Source of the DNA: Ovis canadensis
Lineage: Eukaryota > Chordata > Mammalia > Artiodactyla > Bovidae
Direction: 5' to 3'
NCBI RefSeq assembly: GCF_042477335.2
Contig: NC_091255.1
Coordinates: 30,854,501-30,918,500, forward strand
DNA length: 64,000 bases
The notes below the pieces were generated by a model. That model saw only the letters and a list, made by a program, of their open reading frames with translations. It made no database searches and was not told the DNA's origin. This document shows, in pieces, positions 1-11,890 of the stretch (the stretch's first letter is position 1; each line of letters begins with the position of its first letter). A program made the position numbers and the translations under genes.

Positions 1-965
1 TTTGAAAAAGATTAAGTACCTCTTCATGGGATACATTTCCTGTTTCTAACCTTAGGAATAGTATTTGAGGAAAACGACACTTTAAATTTATGTTTGTCAT
101 CTGCTCCCCTCCATTTTGCTTTATGACTTCTTCATTTGATAATAAATTATCTTTTAAAAAACTCAGAGATGCTGCTCTTTTTCTTAAAAGTCATAATGTC
201 GGGTTAAGAAAAGTGAGAACAATGGCTCCTCCTCTTGAGAAATTTTGAGATGCGATTGTGAATTAATAATATAATACTTCTGACTGGGGTATGCGTTCTC
301 CTGGAAGATTTTCCAAGGGGTTCCTGGGCTCTGGAATTTTGAGGAATGTGTTTGCAGATTCAGTGCGCACTCTTTCCCCAGCCCGATCTGCCCCGAGATG
401 CACCTGTGAGTGTTGGTGTTAGGCCAGCCCCTTCTCACCTGCCCTTTCACATTGCCTTCCTCCCATTCTGCAGAAGCAACCATGCCTCAGTCCAACCCAG
501 CCTGATGATTATTGTGATCTGCTGCTCTGGGCTGGAAAAACCTGTATGCAGGGCAAAGGGACAGCTAGAAACATGGCATCTGGGCACCAGGATCCCCTGT
601 GGGTTTTGTGTGTGCCACAGGGTCCTGCACAGAAATGGTCATGGTGGTGGAAGCAAAGTGCGCCTGCACTGGGAGGTCCTCAGTTTCAACATCTTGGAAA
701 ATGAGGCTGTCAGAGTGACGACATTCCACATGACCACCCACATCTCTTCAATCTAAGACTGTTGTCTTCCCTGAGGAAAAGTCCCTTTGGGTAAAGCAAA
801 GAGGTCAGTAAGGGCTATTGAAAGGGAAGGTGTCTTATTTCACTCCAGCCTTCATTTCATGGTGAGGCTCTGCCTTATCTGTTAGTCTTGGAGTTGCAAC
901 TCAGAAATAAACATGTCCCAGGAGTGCATGTTATCATTCTTACAAACACGTTTTAAAAGCCAGTC
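1..965. other. No recognisable gene
   Basis: Unassigned DNA. The open frame at 346-756 has no familiar domain, and its composition does not suggest a real gene. Confidence 0.5.
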
Positions 966-1085
966 TCAGGACTCCCTGGTGGTCCGGTGGTTAAGACTCT
1001 GCACTGCCATTGCAGGGCGTACGAGTTTGATCCCTGATTGGGGGTCCCTGAAGGCCATGTAGTGCAGCTGAAAGATTTTTTGAAA
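966..1085 (+). repeat. CHR-type SINE
   Basis: tRNA-like head (CTCCCTGGTGGTCC, GTTTGATCCCTG) characteristic of the cetartiodactyl CHR-2 family, diverged. Confidence 0.8.
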
Positions 1086-2035
1086 GCTCATCTCTTTTTA
1101 TTCTATTTTTAAAACTTTATATTTTGTATTGGGGTATAGCCAAATAACAAATGCCAATCTCTTTTTAATAGAAATCAAGTCTCACTTGGCTGATGGGAAT
1201 GACGATACGAGGGCTAATTTTGCCATTTAGGTTATGTAGTGTAAGTTTTCTATAAAATGAATGAGCTAATCAGTTCCAAGGTTTTGATGGAAAAATATTT
1301 AAAGCATGTAAGATTAAAGCTATAATTTGTGTGTGCAGGGCGTGGGGGAGGAAGAAAGAAGGCAAAAGTGTGTTGAAGCTAATACTGTTTCAATTTTCCA
1401 ACCTTTCTAAGTGTATCAGATTAAGCTGGTGCCCTTAAGAGAACCAGCAGTAGGTATAATTAATAATAATATGATAAATCTTAAAAATGTGGTAAACTTC
1501 CCAGAAATTTAAGAAATTAATAACTCGATTAAGTAATGACTCCTATTGCATGGAATGTATCTTGTCAAAATTAAATTCTAATAATTTTGTTTTGGAATAT
1601 AATCATTATCAAGTGGTTTGTATATATCACTTTATTCCCAAAGTGCTTTCTATGGAATAAAATAAGGTTCTGTGATCAAATAAGTTTTGGGGAATGATAA
1701 GTTGAACAATGGCTTCATATGGTTATCGTAGTCTTCTTGGAACCCAGCGTGCAATTGCTATGTACATGGGGTTTCATTATGCTATGTCTATATAATTTGT
1801 ATATACTTGAAATTTTCCATACCAAAAAAATTGGAAAAAGTATCTTTGTTTCTATGACACTACTGATGAAAACTTGTTTTTTAAAGAAATCAGAAAATGC
1901 ATATTAGCAAAAATAAAAATCACTGCGATTTCCCTGAGAGATAAACTTTTACTGGTTTTTGGAGACCAGCAGCCTCAGATGGTTGTTTGAATGGACCAAT
2001 CTGAGAGACAGCATTGCTTTTAGATGGTGGCACTG
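1086..2035. other. AT-rich, no recognisable gene
   Basis: AT-rich sequence with no coding signal or family I can name. Confidence 0.5.
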
Positions 2036-2252
2036 GGCTTCCCTGGTGGCTCAGATGGTAAATAACACACTTGTCCATGCAGGAGATGCAGGTTCGATCC
2101 CTTAGTCAGAAAGACCCCTGGAGAAGAAAATGGTAACCTAGTTTAGTATTCTTGTCTTGGAAATCCCATGGACAGAGGAGCCTGGTGGACTACAGTCCAT
2201 GGGGTTGCCAAAAAATCGGAAATGACTTACTAACTAAACAACAAAACTGTAA
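2036..2252 (+). repeat. Bov-tA SINE
   Basis: Full tRNA-like head (GGCTTCCCTGGTGGCTCAGA) followed by the BovA body ending near CGGAAATGACTTACTAACT. Well diverged. Confidence 0.9.
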
Positions 2253-2284
2253 ACACTATTTCCAACCTCAGAGCATAAGAAGGG

Positions 2285-2405
2285 GCTTTTTTGGGGGCTC
2301 CACCCTGCATCTTGCGTGATCTTATTTCCCCAATTAGGAATAGAATCCAGGCCCCCAGCAGTGGAAGCTCGGAGTCCTAACTACTGGTCCACTAGTGAAT
2401 TCCCA
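2285..2405 (-). repeat. CHR-type SINE
   Basis: Reverse-oriented CHR tail and head (GGAATAGAATCCAGGCCCCC ... GGTCCACTAGTGAATTCCC). Confidence 0.8.
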
Positions 2406-2409
2406 GGAG

Positions 2410-3225
2410 GTTTCTGTTCTTTACATTTGCTGGTTCCTTTTTCAGAATGAGAACACAGGGGTGCAGGGTGTGTGAAACCCATTGCTGGTAAATTACAAAT
2501 TACTGTTTTTCTCCAGAAGCCCTGGGGCAGGTAATTAAGCTGGCAAGCACAAATAACAGGATGTTTTGAATACTAGCGCCACTGTTGCCAACCTGGAGAA
2601 GTTCTTACAAAGCAGTAAGGGTCCAAAGAGTTTGTTTAAATGCATTCTTTTATTCACTTCTTCAAATATTTATTTGTATCCACCTATTTTCAGAATGAAA
2701 TAGGGATGACTACAATAAAAGACACCCTCTATGGAATACAGGCATTAAAACCAGGGTGAAAGGATAAAGGCCAGATAGTGAAGTGAGGAGGGTGGGGGAT
2801 CAGTAGAAAGGGACTTCACCAGAACCCAGAGGACAAAGAGCTGCTGTAATTGAGGACAAAACCTAGTCTTGAGTTTCCTCGCAAGCACGGCCAAAGAGGA
2901 AAGAAGCCTGTGTGACAGTATCTAGTATGAGGAAGTGGATCCCTAAAGGCAGGGCTCAAAGAGGACTTTAGCACCACTTGCATGTATAAGGGGCATAAAA
3001 ATAAAGATCCGTGTATTCTTCCAATACCATTTCCTATTGGACTCTTGGGGAAAGCAAGGAGGATATTTCAAATGAGCGCTTAAACATACAGTAAGGGCAC
3101 ACAAAGATTCTGAAGCCAGGGAAGTGGAGGAAAAAACTTTTCCTCTGCCCTCTTAGGTTCATTGAACGTTGCCTGCAAATTAAACTGACAAAAGACAGAT
3201 TTGCAGGAGAAAAGGAATATAATGG
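2410..3225. other. No recognisable gene
   Basis: Unassigned single-copy-looking sequence; nothing coding is recognised. Confidence 0.5.
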
Positions 3226-3362
3226 GTTTTTTTTTGCTGGTGGTTTATTTATTTGGCGGCACCCTGCAGCATGCAGGATCTTAGTTCCCCGACCAGGGAT
3301 CGAACCCATGCAGCTTGCTTTGGAAGCACAGAGCCCTAACCACTGGACCACCAGGGAATTCC
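3226..3362 (-). repeat. CHR-type SINE
   Basis: Reverse CHR copy with T-rich start and GACCAGGGATCGAACCC / CCACCAGGGAATTCCC. Confidence 0.85.
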
Positions 3363-3829
3363 CAGGCATACAATGTCACTGATGTTAATAGTTTTTACAT
3401 ACACAGGGCTTTCACAGAAGTGAAAAGCCAAAGAAGTTAGACTCAGGAACTTACACCATTTTAACAAAAAGTGATAAATTGAGAAGTGAGTAGAAAAAGG
3501 AACGGGAATTTGGGTTTCTAGAGCCAATAAACTATGGGAAAGTGAGTAGGAGATAATTGGGGAAATTAGTGGCAGATAAGGATTATTTAACAAGGTCTGT
3601 TTATGCTGACGCATCTTGGTGACTCTCTGTCTCCAGTGACAAGAGTTGCTGTCCTCATCATGGAACAGGAGGTGGAGGACAATCTGTGCCACGTTCACAA
3701 AAGGAAACGACTCCCTGCTTTTAGGCACATAGGGGAGAGCAAAGAGCGCCTCTTACATCTGTTGATTCTCAGTTGCCTTCAGCTCAAAATAATCCTTATA
3801 CCAAAGTGGCATATTTTGGCATATCCTAG

Positions 3830-3930
3830 ATGCCTTCACCAGACCATCAGGATTCAGATCCCAGCTCCATCATCTATTATCTGTGCGACCTTAGCAAGTC
3901 CCTTAAACTTCCTATGAAATGAGGACGAAA
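3830..3930 (+). repeat. MIR fragment (probable)
   Basis: Matches the MIR core pattern (AGATCCCAGCTCC ... TGTGCGACCTTAGCAAGTCC). Confidence 0.6.
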
Positions 3931-3951
3931 AGAGTTCTTTTCTCATAGAGA

Positions 3952-4161
3952 GCTGTGCATGCTAAGGCGCTTCAGTCGGGTCTGACTCTGTACGACCCCA
4001 TGGACTATAGTCCACCAGGCTCCTCTATCCATGGGATTCTCCAGGCAAGGATACTGGAGTGGGTTGCCATACCCTCCTCCAGGGGATCTTCCCAACCCAG
4101 GGATCAAACCCGTGTTGATTGGCAGGTGGGCTCTTTACCACTAGCGCCACCTGGGAAGCCT
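3952..4161 (-). repeat. Bov-tA SINE
   Basis: Reverse full-length copy: begins GTGCATGCTAAGGCGCTTCA and ends with the tRNA-like head GCCACCTGGGAAGCC. Confidence 0.92.
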
Positions 4162-4239
4162 GTAGAGAGCTTATGAAGATTAAATGAGTTCATACACACA
4201 GAGTGCTTAGAACAGTACCTTCCAGGGCTCAAAGGCTAT

Positions 4240-4480
4240 ACCAGTGTTTCTTGTTTTAATTATCTTTTGGCTTGTAAGTTCACTTCCAAGAATGTATCCA
4301 AAGCACCAGACACTTGCAGTAAATGTGCATTTAAGGATGTTCCTCGCAGAATTGTTCAGAATAGCCAAAAAAACAGGAAACCAAGTACATGTCCACAAAT
4401 AGGCATTGAATAAATAGTCTGCACAATGAAATACCAGTGGGTGACTCCTCACAAGATTTGCAGGCACGAGAGAGAACAAG
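4240..4480 (+). repeat. Old L1 3' fragment
   Basis: Contains the L1-type text AAGGATGTTCCTCGCAGAATTG ... GGAAACCAAGTACATGTCC, heavily diverged. Confidence 0.55.
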
Positions 4481-4494
4481 CGCCTGGGGCTGCT

Positions 4495-4625
4495 CAAACA
4501 TCAGCATGCACGTGAGCCACCTGGGGAGCTTGTTAAGCTGCAGGTTCTGATTCGGGAGGAGTTGCTAACAAGCTCTAGGTCCTGTAGGTGCTGCTGGTCC
4601 CGGGTCGCTGTTTCGAGCTTCGAGG
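4495..4625. repeat. hAT/MER-type DNA transposon fragment (probable)
   Basis: CATCAGCATGCACGTGAGCC ... CTTGTTAAGC ... GTTCTGATTC resembles the common MER/Charlie non-autonomous families; subfamily not certain. Confidence 0.45.
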
Positions 4626-5099
4626 CCTTGGCACCATCGTCAACGGCACATTGTGGGCAGTGAGTAGCTGTAGATCAGCGTGCCTGACTGGGGGGGGAGG
4701 GGGAGGTAGGACCCTTCCTGCCCTTCCTGGGGACGATCAGAAGTGGGGTGGTGTGTGTCAAGAGTGTCAAAGACCAGATTTGAGCATGAACAAGTACACA
4801 GTAGGGCCGGGAGGCCCGAAAAGGTGTTTCCTCATCACCCTGGGGCTCTCCAGGGCCCCGTGGGTGGGGCTATCTGCCTCCCCAGGTCCCCTTCTCCCCA
4901 AGAAGCTTCCCTGCCAGCCACAGTTCCCAGGAAAGACACCCTCTTTTCATCTGTATACATCCTAGCCGGCTTCAGCCACTGGCTCTGCCTATGAGCCCCT
5001 GTTCTGTCTTCATCTGCCTCTTTCCCTGGTGGCCAAACTCCAGGAGGGTGTGTAGTTCGGCTCCCCTGGCTTTGGTGAGCCTATCTGAGGCACCACTGC

Positions 5100-5265
5100 A
5101 CAGGGATTAAGAGCTGGACCTTTGGAAGCAGCTAGACTTGGTGCGAAATCCTAGCTCCTCCCCTGAGTGACTCTGTGCAGGTCACTTTCCCTGTCTGTGT
5201 CCATTTCCCCACGCGTAATTGGGGTTGTAACACCTCGCTTCTCAGATGGAGGTGGAATTGTGTGA
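5100..5265 (+). repeat. MIR SINE
   Basis: MIR core: GGATTAAGAGCTGGACC ... CTAGCTCCTCCCCTGAGTGA ... CAGGTCACTTTCCCTGTCTG. Confidence 0.8.
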
Positions 5266-5593
5266 GGTTGGGTGTGTGATGCCTATGCCACACCAGGGCA
5301 AAGGGGAGCCTGGTCCATGGAGATGGGTGTTCCCAGCATCCTGGCAGCAGTTAGCAGAGAACTGCGGACTGAGCAATGGCTTAAGAAGCATTTTCTAAAA
5401 AGACCTTTGGAGACCGTGGAGCCCATCTCTCACAAACGAGTTAAGTCACTTCTCTTTAAGTCTAAACCATAACCTGGAGATGACGATTCCCACCCACTCA
5501 GGGGATGTTTTGACTGGGGAACAAATGAGACAGAAGAACCTACAGACTAGATTATGACCTAAGATGTTATAATGACAAGGTAGGGGGCAGGAT

Positions 5594-5860
5594 CGGAGAA
5601 TGCAACGGCACCCCACTCCAGTACTCTTGCCTGGAAAATCCCATGGACGGAGGAGCCTGGAAGGCTGCAGTCCATGGGGTCGCTAAGGGTCTGACGCGAC
5701 TGAGCGAGTTCACTTTCACTTTTCACTTTCATGCATTGTAGAAGGAAATGGCAACCCACTCCAGTGTTCTTGCCTGGAGAATCCCAGGGATGGGGGAGCC
5801 TGGTGGGCTCAGAGTCGGACACGACTGAAGCGACTTAGCAGCAGCAGTAGCAGCAGCAGC
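5594..5860 (+). repeat. BOV-A2 SINE with target-site duplication
   Basis: Two BovA monomers joined by CACTTTCACTTTTCACTTTCATGC-type linker and ending in an AGC-repeat tail. Flanked by a 12-bp duplication AGGGGGCAGGAT at 5582-5593 and 5861-5872, so both insertion ends are defined. Confidence 0.95.
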
Positions 5861-5872
5861 AGGGGGCAGGAT

Positions 5873-6913
5873 GCAAGACACAGACCATGAAAATGTAATC
5901 TAAATAGCTACTGACAGCTCCATATGTGAGCATAACAGGCAGAAAATGCTTAATCTTCCCTAGCACTTCTCACTCACCCAGAAGTCCCCTCAACCCTGCA
6001 GGACACAGCATCACTTTAGGATAAGTTATCAACTTAAGCATCCCCCGAGTACCGGCAGTGGGAGTCTGTGGAGCTGGATGACGCATGGCTCCTCAGGAGA
6101 AGGTGGGGTTTGGGGTTTTCCACCCTCAGGTCGAGGAGGAGGAGAAGCAGCCAGCTGAGGAACACAGCTAATGGTGAGGGAGAGGCCAACTGTATTAGTA
6201 ACAAAATTATCCCCAGATTTTGTGTCTTCAAACAGCTTCATCACCTCGCAGATTCTGTGGGTCGGGAAGCTGGGTTTCGCTCAGCTGGATGCAGCTGGTT
6301 TCTGGTCTCACAGGCTGTGATCAAGGTGTCACTGGGGCGTGGTCACCGCAAGGCTTAATGGGGGTAGAACCTGCTTCTGAGTTCTCTCGCTGGCTGTTGG
6401 CAGGAGACCAGGATTCCTTGTCACTGGAGTCTCCCCAGTTGTTAACACCTTTCATGGGTTCGTACATGTGTTACAGTTGATAAGCCTATGTTGATATGTC
6501 GTTACTAACCCCAGTCCACAGTTGAGGAGTCATCCTTGATGTTAGACTGTATATGGGTTTGGACAAATGTGTAATGACATGTGTGTATCATGGCAGTTTC
6601 TATAGCCCTTCATCCTTCCTTCCTTCCTTCCCCCAACACATTCTCTTTCGGTAATCTCATCTTGGAAGAGACATTCCACCCCTTTCGCTGTAGTCTAGTC
6701 ATTAGAGTCAACAGGTCCTTGATGCGGGAGGGGGGATGTGTGTGGGGGGATGTGTCTGGAGGCAGAGACCACAGAGGCACCCGCCGCACCATCCACACCG
6801 AGGTTACATTCCCTGAACTGCCTTCCTGCAGTCTTCATGGTGGATATTCACAAGGCTCCACCCACTCCTGGTGTAGAAACCCAGAGGCTACTCATGGTGG
6901 GAGTGTCTTAGAG
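5873..6913. other. No recognisable gene
   Basis: Unassigned sequence; short TTCC-rich tract near 6612-6632 and G-rich stretch near 6727-6760. Overlapping short frames on both strands are not credible genes. Confidence 0.5.
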
Positions 6914-7157
6914 TGAGCTGAGCACGTAAGCACATGCTAGCCACATGACCAGCCTTAAAGGTTGAAACCCACCCCTGCCGTACCACCCAAACCAGGTGCA
7001 AATCATAAACCCGATTATTACTAAGCTGTGTTGACCAGCTCACACATTCTGCTCCAAAACAGCTCACGGACCCACCGTTACGCAGCCCTGTTCATCTTGA
7101 GTTAATAGATTCCATGGTGTTGGGCAAGGGTCAGTGGTTCTGGAGATAAGTATGCAG
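6914..7157 (+). repeat. Unnamed dispersed repeat, left arm of an inverted pair
   Basis: Aligns by eye with the reverse complement of 9137-9363 over most of its length, roughly 80% identity with a small insertion near 7115. Family not recognised. Confidence 0.75.
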
Positions 7158-7407
7158 TCAATCCAGGTTGTTGAGATTATTGCTGTGTGATCCACCCCCA
7201 TGACCCTTGGTCAAGGTCCTTTAAAAATGAATCATTCTTAATCTGGAGGGTAATGAAAAAAATCTACTTGGCATCTCTTTAGAGAGGCACTTTATTCTGT
7301 GTAGGTTTTATATAGATTCTATGACAGTCTGTTTAGCACATGTATTCATTAGGTGCCATATGCCCACCACACCCTAGGTCTCCGCAGCAAATACTCCCTT
7401 TCCTTAT

Positions 7408-7606
7408 GTGTTAGTCACTTAGTCATGTCTGACTCTTTGTGACCCCATGGACTGTAGCCTATCAGGCTCCTCTGTCCATGGGGTTCTCCAGGCAATAATA
7501 CTGGAGTGGATTGCCATTTCCACAGGGGATCTTCCTGACCAGGGATCGAACCCGGGCCTCCTGCATTGCAGGCAGATTCTCTATCATCTGAGCTATAGGG
7601 AAGTCT
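7408..7606 (-). repeat. Bov-tA SINE
   Basis: Reverse copy from GTTAGTCACTTAGTCATGTC to the head CATCTGAGCTATAGGGAAGTC. Confidence 0.92.
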
Positions 7607-7749
7607 AGCCCCTTTCCTTGTCCACTGTAATTTGTCCATGATGGACATATGGTATGACCTGTGCCAGGCCAGAGGTCTTCTCTGTAGTTGATATGAACAT
7701 AGGAGTTCATCTTCGATGAACTATAAGGATGTCAGTGGCCATCCTTGCA

Positions 7750-8010
7750 ACCCTGTTATGTGAACCTGCTTCTGAACATGAAGCTAATCAGGGAGGCAGA
7801 GGCAAGATATGGAGAAAGAGACAAATTTTGATGACACAGCATGACCTGGATCCAGCCATGCCTGAAGCCATCCATAACCAACCCTGGACTGTTGGCCTTA
7901 TAAGTCAATCACTCCCTTTTGTCTGTAATCCAGTTTCCATTGGTTTTCAAGTTTTATTCCTTGCTAATGGAAAAGTCCTCACTGAAACAGGCTGGGTATC
8001 AGAAAGATGC
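7750..8010 (-). repeat. Old mammalian repeat, family not named
   Basis: Reverse complement contains GGCTTCAGGCATGGCTGGATCC and flanks matching the element at 45978-46325. It underlies the 145-codon frame at 7729-8166, which is therefore not a gene. Confidence 0.5.
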
Positions 8011-8392
8011 TTAAAACTTCTAACCCATTGTGGTTTGAGTTGGAGTCACTTCCATGCTTGTAGGAGCATTAATTCTCATTCATTCTCACCAGCTTCTTCA
8101 GTTCATATCTTGCACAGACACCATTTAGTTCCAGGCTACAAGGAGGCACATTCTTGTTTGGCCTAAAGCCCCCTTCCCTGCATGCTGGACTGCGAGACTC
8201 TCAATTCTTTCCTCCTACATTCCCTATAATTTGTTTTGTGGTTTGTTTGAATTCTATCAGCCAGTCACTGAAGCCATATTTCTGTGTGTGAAGGTCACTC
8301 TTTGATGAGGTAAGTTCTACACCATCCCCAGAATAGTCTTTCCAGTGGCTGTGTGGCTACCCCTTCCTAAAATATCATTGCTCAAAACTCTT

Positions 8393-8560
8393 TAATGAAT
8401 GCTTCCTAAGGGGCCAGGCACTATGCTGAACGCTTTATGTAATTACTGCATTTGATTCTTACAACACAGAAGTAGGAATTTGCATTCCTGTTTCCAGATG
8501 AGGTAACTAAGGCTCAGAGAGGTTGAGCAATTTGTCTGAGGTCACATAGGTAGTGCGTGG
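8393..8560 (+). repeat. MIR SINE
   Basis: Good MIR: GGGGCCAGGCACTATGCTGA ... GATGAGGTAACTAAGGCTCA ... GAGGTCACATAGG. Confidence 0.85.
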
Positions 8561-9136
8561 TGAGAAAGAGAAAAACGCAGCTCTGAGGTCAAAGCCTATC
8601 ACTTTCCCCACTATCTCAGAACACCTCAGGCAGAAAGGCAACCAAAGGCCACCCCAACCCCCACCCCGCTTGGAAGACTTTGCAAAGCGACCAAGACATC
8701 CTGAGGCGGACATGCCCTCTGTTTCCTCCATGCACTCCCCCCCCGCCCCCTCCCTCCCTCCTCGGTGGAACCAGAAGGCACAGGAAATGCCAACTCAGTT
8801 GCCCCACCCTCTGCTGTCTTTACCTTGAACCTGGTGCACCGGGTGAGGTCTAAGGCTGGGTCTTAGCATACTTCCATCTCCTCCTAACCATGGAGCCGCG
8901 CCCAAGCCCTGGGGTCCCCTCTGCTTGACTCCATGGGTGCCCCATAGCCGGACAGCACGGGACCGGCCTGGCCTTGGCATAGGGATGGCCCGTGCCAGGC
9001 CAGGCTGCTAACCTCATCTCCAGGGGAGGAAGGGCTCTTTTGAAAGCCTCTTCAGTATATCTTGTAGGGTCTGGTGGCCAAGACGTGAAAACCCTGACAC
9101 TGGACCTTTTAAGGGGCTGCTCTGTCTGCCAGGGGC
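8561..9136. other. No recognisable gene
   Basis: Moderately GC-rich with a C-rich tract near 8737-8760; nothing assignable. Confidence 0.5.
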
Positions 9137-9363
9137 CTGCAGACTTGTCTCCAGAACTACACTATGCATCTATTTACTAAGATGAACAAGGCTGCGTACC
9201 CGTGGGTCCGTGAGCTATTCTGCAGCAGAATGTATCAGCTGGTCAGCACAGCTCAGAAATAATCGGGTTTCTGATTTGCACCCGGCTTGGGCAGTTCCGA
9301 GGGGGTGGGTTTCAACCTTTAGGGCTGGTCAGGTGGCTAGAATGTGCCTACGTGCTCGGCTCA
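9137..9363 (-). repeat. Unnamed dispersed repeat, right arm of an inverted pair
   Basis: Reverse-complement partner of 6914-7157; the shared text includes AGCTCACGGACCCAC and AAAGGTTGAAACCCACCCC. Confidence 0.75.
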
Positions 9364-10135
9364 TACCACTTTCTCTTAAGTTTTAAATAAGCCTCCTGTG
9401 ATGTTTTGTGTTGGATTTCGACTTCTCCTGAGTACCCTGCACGCCTTCACCTCCTTGGCAGGCTGGAGCCTCACGTCCACTGTGTCCCTCTCGGGGCCTG
9501 CATCGTGCTGACAGGGGTGCTTGGTGCTACCCCAGAGACCACCTCGACCCCTCAGAACCTTCCGGCCGCCTCTTTGTGTCAGAGGGTGGTTCCCCCACAG
9601 GTGAGACTGGCCTCTAGCCCTCATGTGGCAGGCTGGAAATGCCCGGAAACCAACACCACCCCAGGGCCCCTCCGCTGGTAAGCTGGTCTACTAGTCTCCC
9701 TGGACTGGCCATTTCCCCTCCCCTGCATCCCCTCCACTGGTCCCTCCTTCACCTCCCAGATCGTCTACTTGCGGTGGAGTCTGTGTCTGCTTCTGGAAGA
9801 ACCCAGACTAAGGCAGCACATGGCCCTCACCCAGTATTTGTAGACAAGAACATTAACTTAGAACAAGTAGTACTGCGGGGCGTTTTGATTGCTTCAGAAC
9901 TTGGGGGGTTAGAGGAGGACCATATTGATAAGAGAAGCAATATTCCCTTTGAGACTTCGCATAATAACCTCCCATAGAGGATGCTCTGGAACTCCCTTAT
10001 TCTGAAGGCCACAAAAGGGCAGTGAGTATATTTAACTAAAAAAGAAAAGTCTCCAGGCTATTCAGGGTATTTTCCTTGGGCCTCTGAAAATATGCTGTGT
10101 GAGGAATTTTACCCATGAAATTAGTTTAAGATTTG
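9364..10135. other. No recognisable gene
   Basis: Unassigned sequence between LIAT1-downstream SINEs and the inverted-repeat arm. Confidence 0.5.
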
Positions 10136-10144
10136 GAATTGAGG

Positions 10145-10350
10145 AACTTCCCTGGTGGCTCAGACTGTAAAGAATTTGCCTGCAATGCAGGAGACCCAGG
10201 TTTGATCCCTGGGTTGGGAAGATCCCCTGGAGGAGGATATGGCAACCCACTCCTGTATTCTTACCTGGAGAATCCCATGGACAGAGGAGCCTGACGGGCT
10301 ACAGTTCATAAGGTCACAAAGAGTCCGACACGACTGAGCAATTAACACTA
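10145..10350 (+). repeat. Bov-tA SINE with target-site duplication
   Basis: Complete Bov-tA flanked by GAATTGAGG at 10136-10144 and 10351-10359. A CHR SINE lies immediately after the second copy, so the Bov-tA inserted next to an older SINE. Confidence 0.93.
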
Positions 10351-10359
10351 GAATTGAGG

Positions 10360-10566
10360 GACTTCCCTGGTCCAGTGGGTAAGAATCCACCTTCCAGAGC
10401 AAGGGACCTGGGTTTAATTCCTCACTGGGGAACTAAGATTGCACAGGCTCGGTGGGCAGTGGGCGGGGAGGGAGGGACTAAGCCCAGGAGTCACAACTAG
10501 AGAGCCTGAGCACCACAATGAAAGATCCGAGTGCCATAACTAAGACCCGACAGCAGCCAAATAAAT
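10360..10566 (+). repeat. CHR-type SINE (long form)
   Basis: GACTTCCCTGG head, then CACAACTAGAGAGCCTGAGC and GACAGCAGCCAAATAAAT tail typical of CHR-1/2. Confidence 0.85.
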
Positions 10567-10845
10567 ATTTTTTAAAAATAGAATTGATACTATCTACCCA
10601 CTTTCTCTTTTTTGTGTGGGTGGAAGAGACTATAGATAGCTGTGATGGGAAATTAAATAACAAAGCGATGCCAGCTTATTTGAGAAAAAAAGGACATTCG
10701 GAAGAGAATTTTGTTTATCGACCTGCTTAACACTCTTAAGGAGCTGTGGCTTTCCTGGGCCATTGAAAGACATCTTGGTGGAAGGCGAACTGAGCTCATC
10801 AACCCACCAGATACCTGCTTCCTTCAGAGGTAAGTCTGATTTCCT

Positions 10846-10851
10846 TTTATT
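10846..10851 (-). terminator. LIAT1: Candidate poly(A) signal of LIAT1
   Basis: AATAAA on the minus strand (TTTATT on plus), about 18 nt past the ancestral TAA and about 200 nt past the current stop. It is the nearest canonical hexamer downstream. A short 3' UTR is an inference; no transcript evidence is available. Confidence 0.4.
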
Positions 10852-10868
10852 TATGTATAGATATAGTT

Positions 10869-10986
10869 TTAACACATAGACTGGTGGGAAGGATAAATCA
10901 TAAGCTTGTCTAGGTCACGGGTGGGCTTTGGCTCCAGCAGAGCAGCAGGGAAGTTGGGGTGGAGGAGCTTCGGGATAAGGTTTCCT
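10869..10986 (-). pseudogene. LIAT1: Displaced ancestral C-terminal coding segment of LIAT1
   Basis: Reading on from the distal duplication copy in the pre-insertion frame (AAC CTT ATC CCG AAG...) gives NL followed by IPKLLHPNFPAALLE and about 20 further residues to a TAA at 10871-10869. The start resembles the human LIAT1 continuation after EGNL (TPKLLHSD as I remember it). About 35 codons were therefore cut off by the 5S insertion, and they still contain no stop or frameshift. In the present transcript they would be 3' UTR. The exact native stop is inferred. Confidence 0.75.

Positions 10987-10989
<3 letters not shown>
10978..10989. repeat. Target-site duplication, distal copy
   Basis: Second perfect 12-bp copy of AGGTTTCCTTCT, bordering the truncated 3' side of the 5S fragment. 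A perfect flanking duplication is the signature of a single target-primed or staggered-cut insertion event, rather than local gene conversion or chance similarity. Confidence 0.85.
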
Positions 10990-11561
<572 letters not shown>

Positions 11562-11705
11562 TCAGGGGTGATGCCCAAACCACCAAAGATGAAGTGGGAG
11601 GGCACTGGAGGCCCCTCCTTTACCCTAGGGCTTAGGTGGGCAAGCCCACCAGCCCTGTACACACCCACTGCCTATAGGCTTTGGGTTGTCATGCTGGGGA
11701 GGGAG

Positions 11706-11890
11706 GAACCATTTACTGAGCACATACTATGAGCCAGGTCCCCTTGGGGAAAGGCTATCTGCCCTGTTTTCCAGGTGAGGAAACAGACTCCAAAAGCCTC
11801 CGTCACTTTCCAATGTCACAGAGCAGGTGGCAGAGCTTAGATCTGAACACGGGCCTGACTCCCAGCACCGGGTTCTTTCCACACAGATCA
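11706..11890 (+). repeat. MIR SINE in LIAT1 intron
   Basis: TTTACTGAGCACATACTATG ... GGTGAGGAAACAGACTCC ... CAGAGCAGGTGGCAGAGC. Confidence 0.85.

Noticed and set aside
7729-8166. 145-codon frame that looks like a small gene
   Set aside because: It overlaps an old interspersed repeat also present at 46 kb and has no family match or splice context.
1-10800. Possible RFLNB gene downstream of LIAT1
   Set aside because: Expected nearby from remembered human gene order, but none of its coding sequence is recognisable here; it probably lies outside the window.
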